A DNA stretch of 64,000 bases from Lactobacillus selangorensis (GCF_001437205.1 NZ_JQAZ01000007.1:57271-121270); one strand, 5' to 3'. Positions 1 through 10,035 are shown, counted from the stretch's first letter. The notes: generated from the sequence alone by a model not told the origin. Numbers and translations: made by a program.

Positions 1-967
1 CAATCACGACGAAAATCAGCGGCTGCACATGGATTAGCGCCCGTTCCAGTGCTGCTAGCAATTGTTCATACCGTAATTGCGCCAGCATTCCCACCTCTCG
101 GGCCATTTGCTGCCGCTGACCGCCGTTGACAATCAGATAGTCGAGTTCAGATGGGATAAAGGGCGACTCCCGAATGATTTCATTCAAAGAAGCTCCTTGT
201 TTCAACCGGGTTGTTGTCGTAGTCCCCACCACCGACAACAGCGACGCTTCCTGCAATCCCGTCGTTAATTGCAACATTTGCTCCAAATGCAGGCCGTTGC
301 CAATCAGCAGTGCCAGATCAAACGTTAAACAATACTGGTGGTACAGCTTCAGCAGCGGTCCGACGATCGGCCAGTGCAGCTGTTTTTTCAGCCGCTGTTC
401 TAATGGTAATTGTCTTAACAAAAACCACTGCAGTCCCATCCAAAGCAAACCGCTCAGAAATAGCATTCCTAACCCCAGCCAGACCCAATCAGCCAGCGAA
501 CGTTTGTTAGCCGTCGTCGACATACCAGTGATTTCCGGCAGAACAATCACCTTGACGAGAATCATTAGAATGCCTAAAAAAATGAGAATGACACATGGAT
601 AAGCCAGCAGCTGCTGCAGTTTGCGCAATTGCTGCTGTTTGGCCTGCTGCAAACGACCTAATTGTTTTAAACACTGTGCCAGTTGTCCATGCTGCTGAGC
701 TAGTTGAATCTGCTGGGTCAAATCGGTCTGCATGCCTAATGCTGCTAAAGCCGCCGCCAATTCTTCCCCAGCTGCTAATTGGTTCTCTAAGGCCGCTAAT
801 AACGGCCGTTGTTTGGGAAAGAGCGCCTGAAAAAAGTGAACACTTTGCCGCAGCGAAAAACCATTTGTCAAAAAGACCCCCAGCTGGGACAGAAAAAGCG
901 CCGTAAAATGGGTCGTAAAACGTGCTTGCGTCCTAACCGTACCAAAATTGCTGCCGGGTTTGTGCAT
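1..967 (-). CDS. comGB: ComGB-like competence pseudopilus assembly membrane protein (partial, runs off left edge)
   Basis: I read this frame by hand; it is open from an ATG at 967 to the window edge with no stop. It is a type II secretion GspF-family membrane protein, which assembles the competence pseudopilus used for DNA uptake. An N-terminal segment resembling GspF (FLSQLGVFLTNGFSLRQSV) is followed by a Gln-rich cytoplasmic part. Hydrophobic stretches (VILIFLGILMILVKVIVLPE and WVWLGLGMLFLSGLLW) look like membrane segments, and a second GspF-like half follows (FDLALLIGNGLHLEQML). The start overlaps the end of comGA by 35 bases, the usual comGA-comGB coupling. The C-terminus is outside the window. 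Function comes from the family and the position. Confidence 0.85.
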   Translation of the reverse strand, partial: MHKPGSNFGTVRTQARFTTHFTALFLSQLGVFLTNGFSLRQSVHFFQALFPKQRPLLAALENQLAAGEELAAALAALGMQTDLTQQIQLAQQHGQLAQCLKQLGRLQQAKQQQLRKLQQLLAYPCVILIFLGILMILVKVIVLPEITGMSTTANKRSLADWVWLGLGMLFLSGLLWMGLQWFLLRQLPLEQRLKKQLHWPIVGPLLKLYHQYCLTFDLALLIGNGLHLEQMLQLTTGLQEASLLSVVGTTTTTRLKQGASLNEIIRESPFIPSELDYLIVNGGQRQQMAREVGMLAQLRYEQLLAALERALIHVQPLIFVVI

Positions 968-1895
968 CGATACTGCCATGCCGTTGTGCCTCCTGCAAGT
1001 TCTGCTGCCACTGCTGTAACGGATTTTCGTCAGTTTCAAATTGCGTTTGCAGATCATATAAAACGGCTGTTTCGCCATTCGTACGGGGCATGAGTCGTTG
1101 GTAACACGCCGCATTCAGCGCCATCCGCAGTTCTTCCGGCCGTACCCCAAAATCGGTCAGCCGGGCCCAGATTCCTTGGGCACTGCGCGCATGGACGGTA
1201 CTGAAAACCAAATGGCCGCTCAAAGCGGCTCTGACGGCTGCGATTGCTGTCTTATGGTCACGGATCTCACCGATAATCAGAATTTCGGGCCGGTGCCGCA
1301 AGCTTGCCTTTAACAACTTGGGATAACTCATTTTGGCATCCAGATTTACTTGGACCTGCAGAAAATCAGGCATGTAGATTTCAATTGGATCTTCGATGGC
1401 CATGACCAGTTTGTCCTGTTGCAGTTGTCGTGCTAAGTAATACATCGTCGACGTTTTTCCTGCTCCCGTCGGCCCGGCAAAAACAATCAAGCCACGCTGC
1501 TGACATTGTTCCTGCAATTGCATCATTTGAGCTGGCAACAGACAATTCAGCTGTTCCCGCAATGGATAAATGAAACGGATTACCAAACTCTCGCGATTTA
1601 AAAAGTTACCGACACTCGCCATCCGCAAGTAAATCGTCTGGCCAGAATCCTTGATCTGCCAAGCACCTAATTGCGGCCGCCGGTGTTCGGTTAAATCCAT
1701 TTCGGCATTAAACTTAAGATGGTTCAGAATGCGTTCCGCCCAGTCATCGGAAATTTCCTCTGGCGGCAGATACCCCTCCTGTGTGCGTCGTTTCAATAAA
1801 TATCCCGAACGCTGCGGCAAAAAGTGCAGATCCTGCACGCCCTTTCGACAGCATTCGATTAAGATGGACTTCGCTAATTTTTCAAATTCGATCAT
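933..1895 (-). CDS. comGA: ComGA competence pseudopilus assembly ATPase
   Basis: Traffic ATPase of the PilB/GspE family that powers the competence pseudopilus at the inner face of the membrane. A Walker A motif (GPTGAGKTS) lies near the middle, followed by the Asp-box/Walker B region (LIIGEIRDHKTA) and the HLVFSTVHA segment. At about 320 residues it is a short ComGA-type member lacking the long PilB N-terminus. I chose the ATG at 1895 because AAGGAGG sits 7 bases upstream; the in-frame ATG at 1901 is almost on top of that site. It is first in the comG operon, overlaps comGB, and lies just after the yebC terminator, so transcription must start very close to the gene. Confidence 0.93.
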   Translation of the reverse strand: MIEFEKLAKSILIECCRKGVQDLHFLPQRSGYLLKRRTQEGYLPPEEISDDWAERILNHLKFNAEMDLTEHRRPQLGAWQIKDSGQTIYLRMASVGNFLNRESLVIRFIYPLREQLNCLLPAQMMQLQEQCQQRGLIVFAGPTGAGKTSTMYYLARQLQQDKLVMAIEDPIEIYMPDFLQVQVNLDAKMSYPKLLKASLRHRPEILIIGEIRDHKTAIAAVRAALSGHLVFSTVHARSAQGIWARLTDFGVRPEELRMALNAACYQRLMPRTNGETAVLYDLQTQFETDENPLQQWQQNLQEAQRHGSIDAQTRQQFWYG

Positions 1896-1925
1896 CGCCA
1901 TCCCTCCTTCTCATTCATAATTACG

Positions 1926-1964
1926 CAAAAAAAGACACAAACCGTTTTTGGTTTGTGTCTTTTC
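1926..1964 (-). terminator. Rho-independent terminator after yebC
   Basis: A perfect 14-base stem (AAAAGACACAAACC pairing with its complement around a six-base loop) is followed on the minus strand by a T run. It ends yebC transcription and leaves only about 30 bases before the comGA start codon. Confidence 0.9.
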
Positions 1965-1975
1965 CATTCATAAAT

Positions 1976-2719
1976 TTATTTAGCTTCAGAATCTTCTGGG
2001 AATGTGCCAGCATAGTAAACATCCTGCACATCATCATCGTCTTCAAGCTTATCGATCATATTATCAAATTGTTCAACCTTATCGGCTGGAATTTCCGTCT
2101 TCGTCTTTGGAATCATGGTCAATTCAGCTGTTTCCAACTTGTAACCCTTCTTTTCCAAAGCATCCCGAACGGCGGCCAAGTCTTTTTGATCAGTGTAGAT
2201 TTCAAAAGCATCATCAGATGTTTGCAAATCTTCGGCACCGGCTTCAAGAACATCTTCGAGCATTTGGTCTTCATCGACATCTAAACCTTCACGGGAAATG
2301 ACGATGTAGCCCTTGCGATCGAACATGTAGCTGACCGAACCAGCTGCACCCATGTTACCGCCGCTACGAGTGACCGCAACACGGACAGCCGAGTTCGTCC
2401 GGTTTTTATTATCCGTTAATGTATGAATCAAAACTGGAATGGCACCTGGGCCATAAGCTTCGTATGTGATCTCGTCGTAATGTGTGTCGTCTCCGCCTTC
2501 AGCTTTATCCAAAGCACGTTTGATGTTGACTTTCGGCATATTGGCAGCACGTGCCTTATCCATGACCAGCCGCAAGGATGGGTTATCGGCGGGGTCAGGA
2601 CCACCACTTTTTGCAGCCATGAATAACTCACGAGATAATTTTTGGAAAATTTTTCCACGCTTAGCATCCTGCGCATTTTTGCGCCCTTGGATGTTATGCC
2701 ATTTTGAATGTCCTGACAT
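1976..2719 (-). CDS. yebC: YebC/TACO1-family translation or transcription factor
   Basis: Highly conserved cytoplasmic YebC/PmpR family protein. Family members help ribosomes through difficult sequences such as proline runs, and some have been described as transcription regulators. The protein begins [11 protein letters not shown], the family hallmark, and continues with [20 protein letters not shown]. The frame is open seven codons further upstream, but the ATG at 2719 has GGGAG just before it and gives the canonical N-terminus. The product is about 247 residues, normal for the family. The C-terminus is acidic. It is flanked by its own terminator and an upstream promoter-like sequence, so it is probably monocistronic. 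Confidence 0.95.
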   Translation of the reverse strand: MSGHSKWHNIQGRKNAQDAKRGKIFQKLSRELFMAAKSGGPDPADNPSLRLVMDKARAANMPKVNIKRALDKAEGGDDTHYDEITYEAYGPGAIPVLIHTLTDNKNRTNSAVRVAVTRSGGNMGAAGSVSYMFDRKGYIVISREGLDVDEDQMLEDVLEAGAEDLQTSDDAFEIYTDQKDLAAVRDALEKKGYKLETAELTMIPKTKTEIPADKVEQFDNMIDKLEDDDDVQDVYYAGTFPEDSEAK

Positions 2720-2784
2720 ATTTCTCCCTCTTTCCACCAATTTCTATTTTTTCTGTCTGAAAAATTTGGTCAAGAACCGTTAAT

Positions 2785-2790
2785 AGTATA
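2785..2790 (-). promoter_or_regulatory. Candidate extended -10 promoter of yebC
   Basis: On the minus strand TGCTATACT forms an extended -10 (hexamer TATACT), which would start a transcript with a leader of about 60 bases before yebC. No clear -35 was seen. The same TGnTAnAnT pattern appears before several other genes in this window. Confidence 0.45.
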
Positions 2791-2848
2791 GCAAAAAAAC
2801 CGAATGGTGACAATAACCCCTCCGGCTTTTATTAAAACGATTTCTTTT

Positions 2849-4426
2849 CTATTGTCCCCAGTACATCCGCTGGAAAAATTGTTCCGTATTCGGTTCTTTC
2901 AGATAGATTTTGTGCCACTGCGAATATGGAATGACCGTTCCGCCGGCATGTCCAGGAATCAGGTAATACTCATTATATTCCCAGTCATTCGACTGCGACG
3001 CCACCTGCCAAATCAAATGCCGGTGGGGAACCTCAAGATACTGCAATGTTACCTTGGCATAGCTCTTTTGCTTGTCTTGCGTCTGAAAGTACAAGTACGC
3101 CACTTGAAGCTGGCGAGCCTGCTGCATATCGTGCGCATCCCGCATTAACGGCACTGCCTGTCCAAGTGCTGCTGCCATGAGCAGCACTGTCAGCCACAGT
3201 GTCCCCTGCGAGCTAAGCTGCTCGCCAACCGTCTCGCTAATCAGCAGCAATGTAAATAAAATCAGCAGAATGTAAGAGGCAAAAAAGCAGCGAGGCCCGA
3301 CTGGCGAAGCAACTGCGAACGGTGCCACCAGCAAAATAGCCATCACCAAATAACTCGTCAGTTCGGCCGCCTGCTTGTGCGGCAAGCAGCGCCACAAAAA
3401 AACAAGCAGGGCCACGAAATAGAGCAGCGTCAGCCCCATATTCACATTCAAAATCAAATGGGTGTGGGAAATGCCGGTTGTCCGCAGAAAAATCTGATAA
3501 AGGGGTTCCAGCCACAAAGAAACGCCCAGCAGCACCTTATGGCTTAGTTTCCAATCCGCACGCACAATCAGAAACAGCGCCACAACACTGACGACCAGCA
3601 GAATCAGCAGATTCTTACTGGCCAGATTGGTAAACAGTGTATTGCGAATCGTCGCCAAAACGGTGTCCAGCGACAGCTTCACATGCCGGTATTGGTCGGC
3701 ATTTTTAGCGACCGAATGATACGCCCCATCACTGAACATCAGCAGCGCACCAATCACGCTGCCGGCCGCATACCCCCATAAGAAACGGGCCTTTTGTTTT
3801 TGAAAATACCAAAAATAACCGAGTGCGGCAATACTCAGCACCACATTGAAAAGCGTAATATGTTCGGCAAAGAACTGCCCTAGAATCGCCAGCGGCAAAA
3901 TGAACGCCGTTAGCCAGTAATCAGTTCTTTTGCGCAACGGCACACTTTGATAATAAAGATACTTACGGAACAGATACAGCATTCCCAACGGCACTAGGAC
4001 AGAAGGCACGTAATTGACAAATCCGGCATTCCAGCCGAACGTTTGGGCAAATAACGTGACCGGCATTCCCATCAGCAGGACAAAACTGCCGACCGTATAG
4101 AACAAACGCCGTTTCGGAAAAAACAGGCTAATCAAATAAAGGATTCCCGTAAACCCGGCCGCATAAACAACAATTTTAAACCACCGGACCCGCATCATCG
4201 TAATAATCAGCCAGTCCCCTAAATAACGACCATCGTAAGTCAGCCAGCGGCCGCTCTTAAAATAATTTGCTCCGAATCCGCTGGCCCAGCCAAAATCATC
4301 GCCCGTAATGGGCAACGTTGCCGATAAATACGCAAAAAAAGCAAAACTCAGGGCTAGAAAAAGCCAGACCAACCACTTAAGGCTGCCTTTACCACCCTGC
4401 TGGGCCGAACGACTACGTGTTGTCAA
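2849..4426 (-). CDS. Polytopic membrane protein, DUF6056-like, possible GT-C-type glycosyl transfer
   Basis: About 525 residues with roughly ten or more hydrophobic segments. A cytoplasmic basic N-terminus (TRSRSAQQGGKGSLK) leads into TM1 and then an extracellular loop with TGDDFGWASGFG. An acidic pair in the first external loop is typical of GT-C lipid-linked sugar transferases and of DUF6056/GtrII-like proteins. That assignment is from memory of the families and is not proven. Translation starts at a TTG (4426) with AGGAGG eight bases upstream. It lies downstream of the glycosylation island but is separated from it by 180 bases, so membership in that transcript is uncertain. Confidence 0.6.
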   Translation of the reverse strand: MTTRSRSAQQGGKGSLKWLVWLFLALSFAFFAYLSATLPITGDDFGWASGFGANYFKSGRWLTYDGRYLGDWLIITMMRVRWFKIVVYAAGFTGILYLISLFFPKRRLFYTVGSFVLLMGMPVTLFAQTFGWNAGFVNYVPSVLVPLGMLYLFRKYLYYQSVPLRKRTDYWLTAFILPLAILGQFFAEHITLFNVVLSIAALGYFWYFQKQKARFLWGYAAGSVIGALLMFSDGAYHSVAKNADQYRHVKLSLDTVLATIRNTLFTNLASKNLLILLVVSVVALFLIVRADWKLSHKVLLGVSLWLEPLYQIFLRTTGISHTHLILNVNMGLTLLYFVALLVFLWRCLPHKQAAELTSYLVMAILLVAPFAVASPVGPRCFFASYILLILFTLLLISETVGEQLSSQGTLWLTVLLMAAALGQAVPLMRDAHDMQQARQLQVAYLYFQTQDKQKSYAKVTLQYLEVPHRHLIWQVASQSNDWEYNEYYLIPGHAGGTVIPYSQWHKIYLKEPNTEQFFQRMYWGQ

Positions 4427-4609
4427 AAAGGTCTCCTCCTATACGGTTCCATCCGCATTATCCGTCATCAGAACAGCAAAAAAGCCGTTTTTTCAACTAA
4501 TAATGCTCAAATTCACTTCAAGCATACCAAAAAAAAGACGACCTGACTATTTTAACGCTATTTATTTTCAGAAAAGTGCAAGACCCCACCGTTGTTTAAA
4601 ACATTTATC
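4427..4609. other. Intergenic spacer between the glycosylation string and the membrane protein gene
   Basis: This is the largest gap between neighbouring genes below 29.1 kb on this strand. It is AT-rich with several homopolymer A/T runs. I see no strong terminator hairpin and no clear consensus promoter, so whether the membrane-protein gene is co-transcribed with the island is undecided. Confidence 0.4.
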
Positions 4610-6421
4610 TCAGGAAAAGTCAGCAATGACTTGGGCATTAAAAGCTGGGTCGTCCAGCAAATCCTCAACATCATAATTGAACTCAGCCGTGTGTTTGTGT
4701 GGCGCCTTGATTTTTGTAGTCGCACCAGCTTTGAACAATTCATATTCGGGATCAATGTGCCCAATATCCACCAGCCAGTATCCTTTTAATGCAAGGTCGC
4801 CCACAATCGCCTTAGCAGTCGGTCCTAACATCAATAAAATCAATTTATGCTGGCCGTACTTTTCAATTGCTGCTTCAATCTGAGCAATCTTGCCATATGC
4901 ATCGCGTTGCGGCCCGATAATCCGCTGAATCGATTTGGCTCCTTTAAACAGGTCGTTGCCTTCGCCGGAACGAGTATTGCTGCCTTCTACAATTAAAATG
5001 TCCCGCCCCGCCCAAATCTTTTTAAGCTGGTCAAAATTATGAACGGCTTGGTTATGGTCGATCAAATCAAAATAAGGCCGTGAAATAAAGGCATTCCCAT
5101 AAAACCCAGATGTATCAATGCCGGCAAATAATTGCTGGTGGTCGTTGCGCCGCCGCAGCCAAAAGTCGTGAGCCGGTTTGCGGTATTTGCTGATATCTCC
5201 AAAGACATCCGGCAGTCCGATTACCAATTTGTCATCGGATTGATACGCCAGCAGTTTTTTTAATTTTTGCGCTAAATTTTCATCATAAACTTGCATGGGA
5301 ATGCTTTTCCCATGCATGATATCGACTTCTCCGTCGCCAAAACGAGCAATGGACGCATGATGCTTCCGTAAATAATCACATGTATCGGGGATACTCAGCA
5401 CATGCATATTGCCGATGGTATCCGCTCTCTCGACGGGTTTTTTTACTCCGATATCGGTCACCATCTTTTCAATAGCGACCAGTGCCTGACGTGTAAAATA
5501 GCCATTCCGCAAAAGCTGTGCAAAGGATTGTACCCGTTCTTGATACTCATGGATGGTTGTATCGCTTAAGGACTTCAGCAGCCCATCCACGTCCTTCACT
5601 GATTTAAGCGTCCAGCCCAAATGATTGATTTTGATAAAACCCGCAAGGGCGGACTGCTCCCAAACAATAATCGGCATGCCTAACGCCAAAAATGCTGCGG
5701 CAGCATAAGAACTACGATATTTTGCATACTCGTTTTTCTCCAAAACCAGCCCAATAAACAACGGCATTTTTTGAATACTTTCCCGCACCGACTGTGTTTG
5801 AATATTGTTCACATTCGCCGGCAGATTTAACTTTTTTTCGTGCCTGCCAACACCAATCAGCGGCGTTTTTTGCTGCCACGCTGTTAAAATATTCGTTTGC
5901 GCAGCAGCATCTAGAACGACCACACTGCGTTCCGACAGTTTCTGATTCATGTTCCGAGCTGTCCGAAAATCTCCTACATACTGCAGAACAATTGGCGTGT
6001 TCACCCCATCAGCACGCAGTTTGGTGCGCATTCTTTCGGACGGAACAATTAAAGCTTTGGCCAAATTGAAAAGGCGCACTTCATCAAAACCAGGATTATA
6101 GCCATAATGTAAACTGTGATAATCACGAACTAAAATGACCAGTTTAGTTTGTCGATAGGCCACATGCTCGATAAAGGAAACTTCAAATTGTGCATCGATT
6201 TCTGAAGGGTATTGATAAACAAACAAATCATTCGGCATCACACTCGCTGTCAGTCCATCAATGCGTGCGCCCAATGCGGCATAGCTTTCCTGACCACGTT
6301 CATATCTGCGAATATCAACATATTGATACCCCGTCTCATGAGCGATTTCAGCAAAGTCATCTCGCGACTTCGACAATCCGCTGTCTTCATCCTGTAACAA
6401 TCTTGACACCCATTTTGTCAT
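4610..6421 (-). CDS. Gtf3::GT-D fusion glycosyltransferase, copy 1
   Basis: About 603 residues in two parts. Residues 1-330 resemble Gtf3-type GT-B transferases of accessory Sec clusters (MTKWVSRLL start, FVYQYPSEID, FDEVRLFNLAKALIVPSERM, FLALGMPIIVWEQSALAGF). The rest resembles the GT-D fold (DUF1792) with the metal-binding DxE motif in ARFGDGE near residue 360, then LLMLGPTAKAIV and DIGHIDPEYE. Gtf3 proteins add glucose to GlcNAc on serine-rich adhesins, and GT-D domains add further sugars, so this enzyme could carry out two consecutive cytoplasmic steps. I chose the ATG at 6421 because GGGAGG precedes it and MTKW is shared by the paralogs. It is the last gene of the string. Confidence 0.8.
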   Translation of the reverse strand: MTKWVSRLLQDEDSGLSKSRDDFAEIAHETGYQYVDIRRYERGQESYAALGARIDGLTASVMPNDLFVYQYPSEIDAQFEVSFIEHVAYRQTKLVILVRDYHSLHYGYNPGFDEVRLFNLAKALIVPSERMRTKLRADGVNTPIVLQYVGDFRTARNMNQKLSERSVVVLDAAAQTNILTAWQQKTPLIGVGRHEKKLNLPANVNNIQTQSVRESIQKMPLFIGLVLEKNEYAKYRSSYAAAAFLALGMPIIVWEQSALAGFIKINHLGWTLKSVKDVDGLLKSLSDTTIHEYQERVQSFAQLLRNGYFTRQALVAIEKMVTDIGVKKPVERADTIGNMHVLSIPDTCDYLRKHHASIARFGDGEVDIMHGKSIPMQVYDENLAQKLKKLLAYQSDDKLVIGLPDVFGDISKYRKPAHDFWLRRRNDHQQLFAGIDTSGFYGNAFISRPYFDLIDHNQAVHNFDQLKKIWAGRDILIVEGSNTRSGEGNDLFKGAKSIQRIIGPQRDAYGKIAQIEAAIEKYGQHKLILLMLGPTAKAIVGDLALKGYWLVDIGHIDPEYELFKAGATTKIKAPHKHTAEFNYDVEDLLDDPAFNAQVIADFS

Positions 6422-6474
6422 TCTAGTTCCTCCCGCACTCAAAAAGAGATTCACTTAAGCAAAATTCACACATT

Positions 6475-8286
6475 TTAATCGCTTAGATCCACCAACACTT
6501 GCTGCTTAAAGATTGGATCATCAATGTGGTCGGTCACATTCTCATCAAAATTATGTTCTGCAGTGTGTTTATTGGGCAGCACCACTTTCGTAGTCGCGCC
6601 CATTTTAAACCATTCATATTCCGAATCAATATGTCCGATATCAATCAGCCAGTTTTCCTGACGATACAAATCGCCAACAATTACCTTCGCAGTCGGCCCC
6701 AGCATTAATAAAACCAATTTATGCTGCCCATATTTTTTAATAGCAGCTTCAATCGCTGCTTTTTTTTGATAGGCATTTCGAGCCGGACATAAAATACGTT
6801 CAATCGTGTGCGCATCTGCAAATAAATCGTTGCCGATTCCTGAACGAGTGTATTTTCCTTCGACAATCAAAATATCGCGTCCATACCAGCGATCCTTTAA
6901 ATCGGCAAAGTAATTCTTAGCAGGTGTTTTATCCGCTAAATCCATATAAGGACGTGAAATAAACGTACTGCCATGAATACTGTCGGTAGCGATTCTGCTT
7001 TTTACAAACTTTTGATTTGAAAACCGATTCTTATAAAAACGCTGGACGGATTTTTGATAACGATTCAAATTTTGAAAAACATCCGGAATGCAAATCAACA
7101 ATTGGTCACTGGACGGAGACGCTAAAAGATTGGCTAATTGCTGGGCTAACTCAGGATCATAGTCTTGATAGGGAATACTTTTTCCTCTAATAAGGTCAAA
7201 CTCGCCATCCCCAAACCGCACCACTGAAGCATGATTTTCTTTAATGAAGGTCAATGTCGCATGAATTCCCATCACCTGGACCGGCGGTAAAACATTTGTG
7301 GAAACATTCAAAACATTTGCTGCCACAGTCTCTTCAACTTCAATCAACAGTTTCCGGGTAAAAAAACCATTTCGTAATAAAATGGCAAAATGCTGCACTC
7401 TTTTTTGCAACTGTTGCAAGTCCTCATCCGATAATGTATCCAAAATCTGGTCAATCTCTTGACGGGTCTGAATGACATAGCCTACCTGATAAGCACTGAC
7501 AAGAGCAGCAATTGCTGAATCAGACCACACAAAAACCGGCATGCCCATCCCTAAATAAGCAAAAACCTCATACGGCAGATTATAGGACGTATAATCTGAG
7601 CCCTGCCAGGCAATGCCGAATGTGTTCGTTAATTTCTGAACCGCCTGCGCCAAATTAGCGGCTGGTTCAGCGCTAACTTTTTCAGCCGTCTGTTCCGGAT
7701 TGATTTTCCCCACTGCAATCAAATCGGTATGCTGCGTCCAATCCTGTAAAAGCGTCTGATGCTCAAAGTTGCCAAGCAGGGTGACTGCTCGTTCTGGCAA
7801 TGTATCGTCAAAATCTCGTTTGGTTAAAAAATCCCAGCCTGTTTGCAAAATAATCGGCGTTTTAACACCGTCATTTCGCATTTGGTCCCGCATCGCCGCT
7901 GTTGGAACAACCACAGCACACGCCATATTAAACAGGCGCACCTCATCAAAACCCGGATTGTAGCCAAAATGAAGCCGGCGGTAATCCTGCACGACCGGCA
8001 CAAAGTGGACGCCACGGTAAACGACATGTTCCGTAAAGGAAACCTCGAACTGGTCATCAATTCCGGATGGATATTGGTATATCAAAAGGTCTCCTTTTTC
8101 AACGGCCGCCGTCATCCCTTCGATATGGGCGCCTAAAGCCTGATAAGATTCATTCTGACGGTCATACCGTTCAATATTGACATATTGATAACCCATTGTG
8201 TGTGCGATTGTGGCAAAATCGGTTTCCTTCTTTAAGGAAGCTGGTTCATTTTTAGCCGGGATAATTTTTGTCACCCATTTTGTCAT
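6475..8286 (-). CDS. Gtf3::GT-D fusion glycosyltransferase, copy 2
   Basis: 603 residues with the same two-part layout as its neighbours. The Gtf3-like half runs from MTKWVTKII through GDLLIYQYPSGID and AYLGMGMPVFVW. The GT-D half starts near residue 340 with the DxE motif in VVRFGDGEF (DGE at about 360-362) and continues with ISRPYMDL, IVEGKYTRSG, LLMLGPTAKVIV and DIGHIDSEYEW. Both halves look complete. AGGGGA lies upstream of the ATG. The gap to copy 3 is 15 bases and to copy 1 is 53 bases, so all three should be on one mRNA. The sugar and linkage cannot be told from sequence. Confidence 0.82.
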   Translation of the reverse strand: MTKWVTKIIPAKNEPASLKKETDFATIAHTMGYQYVNIERYDRQNESYQALGAHIEGMTAAVEKGDLLIYQYPSGIDDQFEVSFTEHVVYRGVHFVPVVQDYRRLHFGYNPGFDEVRLFNMACAVVVPTAAMRDQMRNDGVKTPIILQTGWDFLTKRDFDDTLPERAVTLLGNFEHQTLLQDWTQHTDLIAVGKINPEQTAEKVSAEPAANLAQAVQKLTNTFGIAWQGSDYTSYNLPYEVFAYLGMGMPVFVWSDSAIAALVSAYQVGYVIQTRQEIDQILDTLSDEDLQQLQKRVQHFAILLRNGFFTRKLLIEVEETVAANVLNVSTNVLPPVQVMGIHATLTFIKENHASVVRFGDGEFDLIRGKSIPYQDYDPELAQQLANLLASPSSDQLLICIPDVFQNLNRYQKSVQRFYKNRFSNQKFVKSRIATDSIHGSTFISRPYMDLADKTPAKNYFADLKDRWYGRDILIVEGKYTRSGIGNDLFADAHTIERILCPARNAYQKKAAIEAAIKKYGQHKLVLLMLGPTAKVIVGDLYRQENWLIDIGHIDSEYEWFKMGATTKVVLPNKHTAEHNFDENVTDHIDDPIFKQQVLVDLSD

Positions 8287-8301
8287 TACTTCTATCCCCT
8301 C

Positions 8302-10020
8302 TTACTTGCTTGATAAATCCAGCACAACTTGTTTATTAAAGTCGGGATTATCCATTAATTCTTCCGAATCCAAATCGATTTCAGCAGTATGTTTATGCGG
8401 AATTTTAACCCGCTCCGAAACGCCTAATTTGAACCATTCATATTCAGAATCAATATGGCCAATATCAATCAGCCAGTCATTCGTTGCTAATAAATCATAC
8501 ACAATAATTTTTGCAGTCGGCCCTAACATGACTAAAACGAGCCGGTGCTGCCCAAATTTTTTAATGGCTGTTTCAATGGCGGCCAATTTTGAAAAAGCAT
8601 TCGTCGATGGACACAAAATCCGTTCGATTGAACGTGCGTCGGCAAATAAATCATTTCCTTCGCCCGAACGCGTATTTTTGCCTTCAACAATTAAAATATC
8701 ACGTTGATACCATAAGTCTTTCAATTGTTCAAAATAAGACTGAGATGGATAATGATCTTTTAAATCCAAATACGGACGTGAAATAAAGGCACTTCCATAA
8801 ACACCACTTGTGTCGATGCCCTTAAATAATTCAGCTGTGTTGCGTCGTCTGCGCTGCCAAAAATATTGCGTTGAGTCTTTATACTTGCTTAAATCGGCAA
8901 AAACATCCGGCAAACAAATCAAAAGCTTTTCATCAGACTGATAGGAAACAACTTCTTTTAGTTTTTCTGCTAACACAGGATTATCCCGCTGCAGCGCAAT
9001 GTCGTTGCCTTTCATAATTTCAAATTCGCCATCGCCGAAGCGTGCGACCGACGCATGATGTTCTTTGATATATGTCAGGGTTTCAGGAATGCTCAACACA
9101 TGAATATTGCCAACGGGTTGTTCCGTTAATTTCTGTTCAAAATGCCATGTATCTTTAAAAACACTTTTTTCAACTGCTGCAAGCAGCAAACGTGTAAAGA
9201 AACCATTCCGCAGCAAGCGTCCGAACCCTTGAACCCGTTGTTGCAGTTCCTTGAGCGTTTGTTCGTTTAGAGACGAAAAAAGTGCTTCGCTTTCGTTTAA
9301 AGACTGAATCACATAACCTAAATGATTATGACTAATTAATTTGGCAACGGCCGAATTCTGCCACGCAATCCCCGGCATTCCCATCGCAAGATACATAAAG
9401 ACTTCGGGCGCTAAGGAATAGCGCGAATATGAATCCGCTGGCTGGGCCACCCCAAAATCACTTGTAGCATTTTTAGTTTTCCAAACGGCGCAGCTAGAAT
9501 CCGCTTGGCTAGCCGGATGAATCTTTTTCTGCAGCTGCTCTTTTGAAAAAGGCTTCGTGGTCAAAAAATCCCAGCCATTCTGCAGGACAAGCGGTGCGGT
9601 GACGCCATCCGTCCGCATCTGTTGCGCCATCTGTTCTGTTTGAACCACAACACAGCTTGCCATGTTTAGAATCCTAATTTCATCAAAACCAGGATTTTCT
9701 CCATAATGCAGATGTTGATAATCATAAACAACCGGCACAAATTTAATTTGACTGAAAACAACGTGTTCTGCAAAAGAAACTTCAAATTGTTCATCAATTG
9801 CGGATGGATACTGATAGACCAGCAAATCACCAGGTTATACGGCCGCTAAGTAGCCATCGATACGCTTGCTGAGGTCATCATAGGACTCGCCGGTCCGATC
9901 ATAAGCACGAATATTCACATACTGATAGCCCATCTTATGAGCAATCTTCGCAAAGTCTGTTTTTAATTTTAATGACAAATTGCTATCACTTGAAAAAAGA
10001 CGTGTCACCCATTTTGTCAT
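8302..10020 (-). pseudogene. Gtf3::GT-D fusion glycosyltransferase, copy 3, interrupted by an in-frame ochre codon
   Basis: The reading frame starts with MTKWVTRLF at 10020 but meets TAA at 9835-9837, then continues in the same frame to 8302. Paralogs read V-K-P-G-D-L or similar here; this copy reads V-stop-P-G-D-L, so one A-to-T change in a Lys codon would explain it. The part after the stop keeps the rest of the Gtf3 half and an intact GT-D half (VARFGDGEFE). It also lacks about 33 residues found in copy 2, between WDFLT and the YSRYS segment, where the second Rossmann-like domain should begin. An internal TTG at 9825 could restart translation but has no clear ribosome site. Probably non-functional. 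Confidence 0.82.
9835..9837 (-). other. In-frame TAA interrupting fusion copy 3
   Basis: The minus-strand codons around this point read GTA TAA CCT GGT GAT, aligning with the V-x-P/K-G-D-L segment of the paralogs. There is no shift in frame on either side. Confidence 0.85.
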
Positions 10021-10035
10021 ACTTTTTCCTTCCCG

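Noticed and set aside
5794..6426. Plus-strand open frames antisense to the fusion glycosyltransferases
   Set aside because: They are shadows of the minus-strand genes, with no ribosome sites or recognisable proteins. The same holds for the other antisense frames across the island and the conserved operons.
9820..9850. Programmed recoding or stop-codon read-through in fusion copy 3
   Set aside because: The paralogs have a sense codon here and no recoding signal is visible; the copy also has an internal deletion, so decay is the simpler reading.
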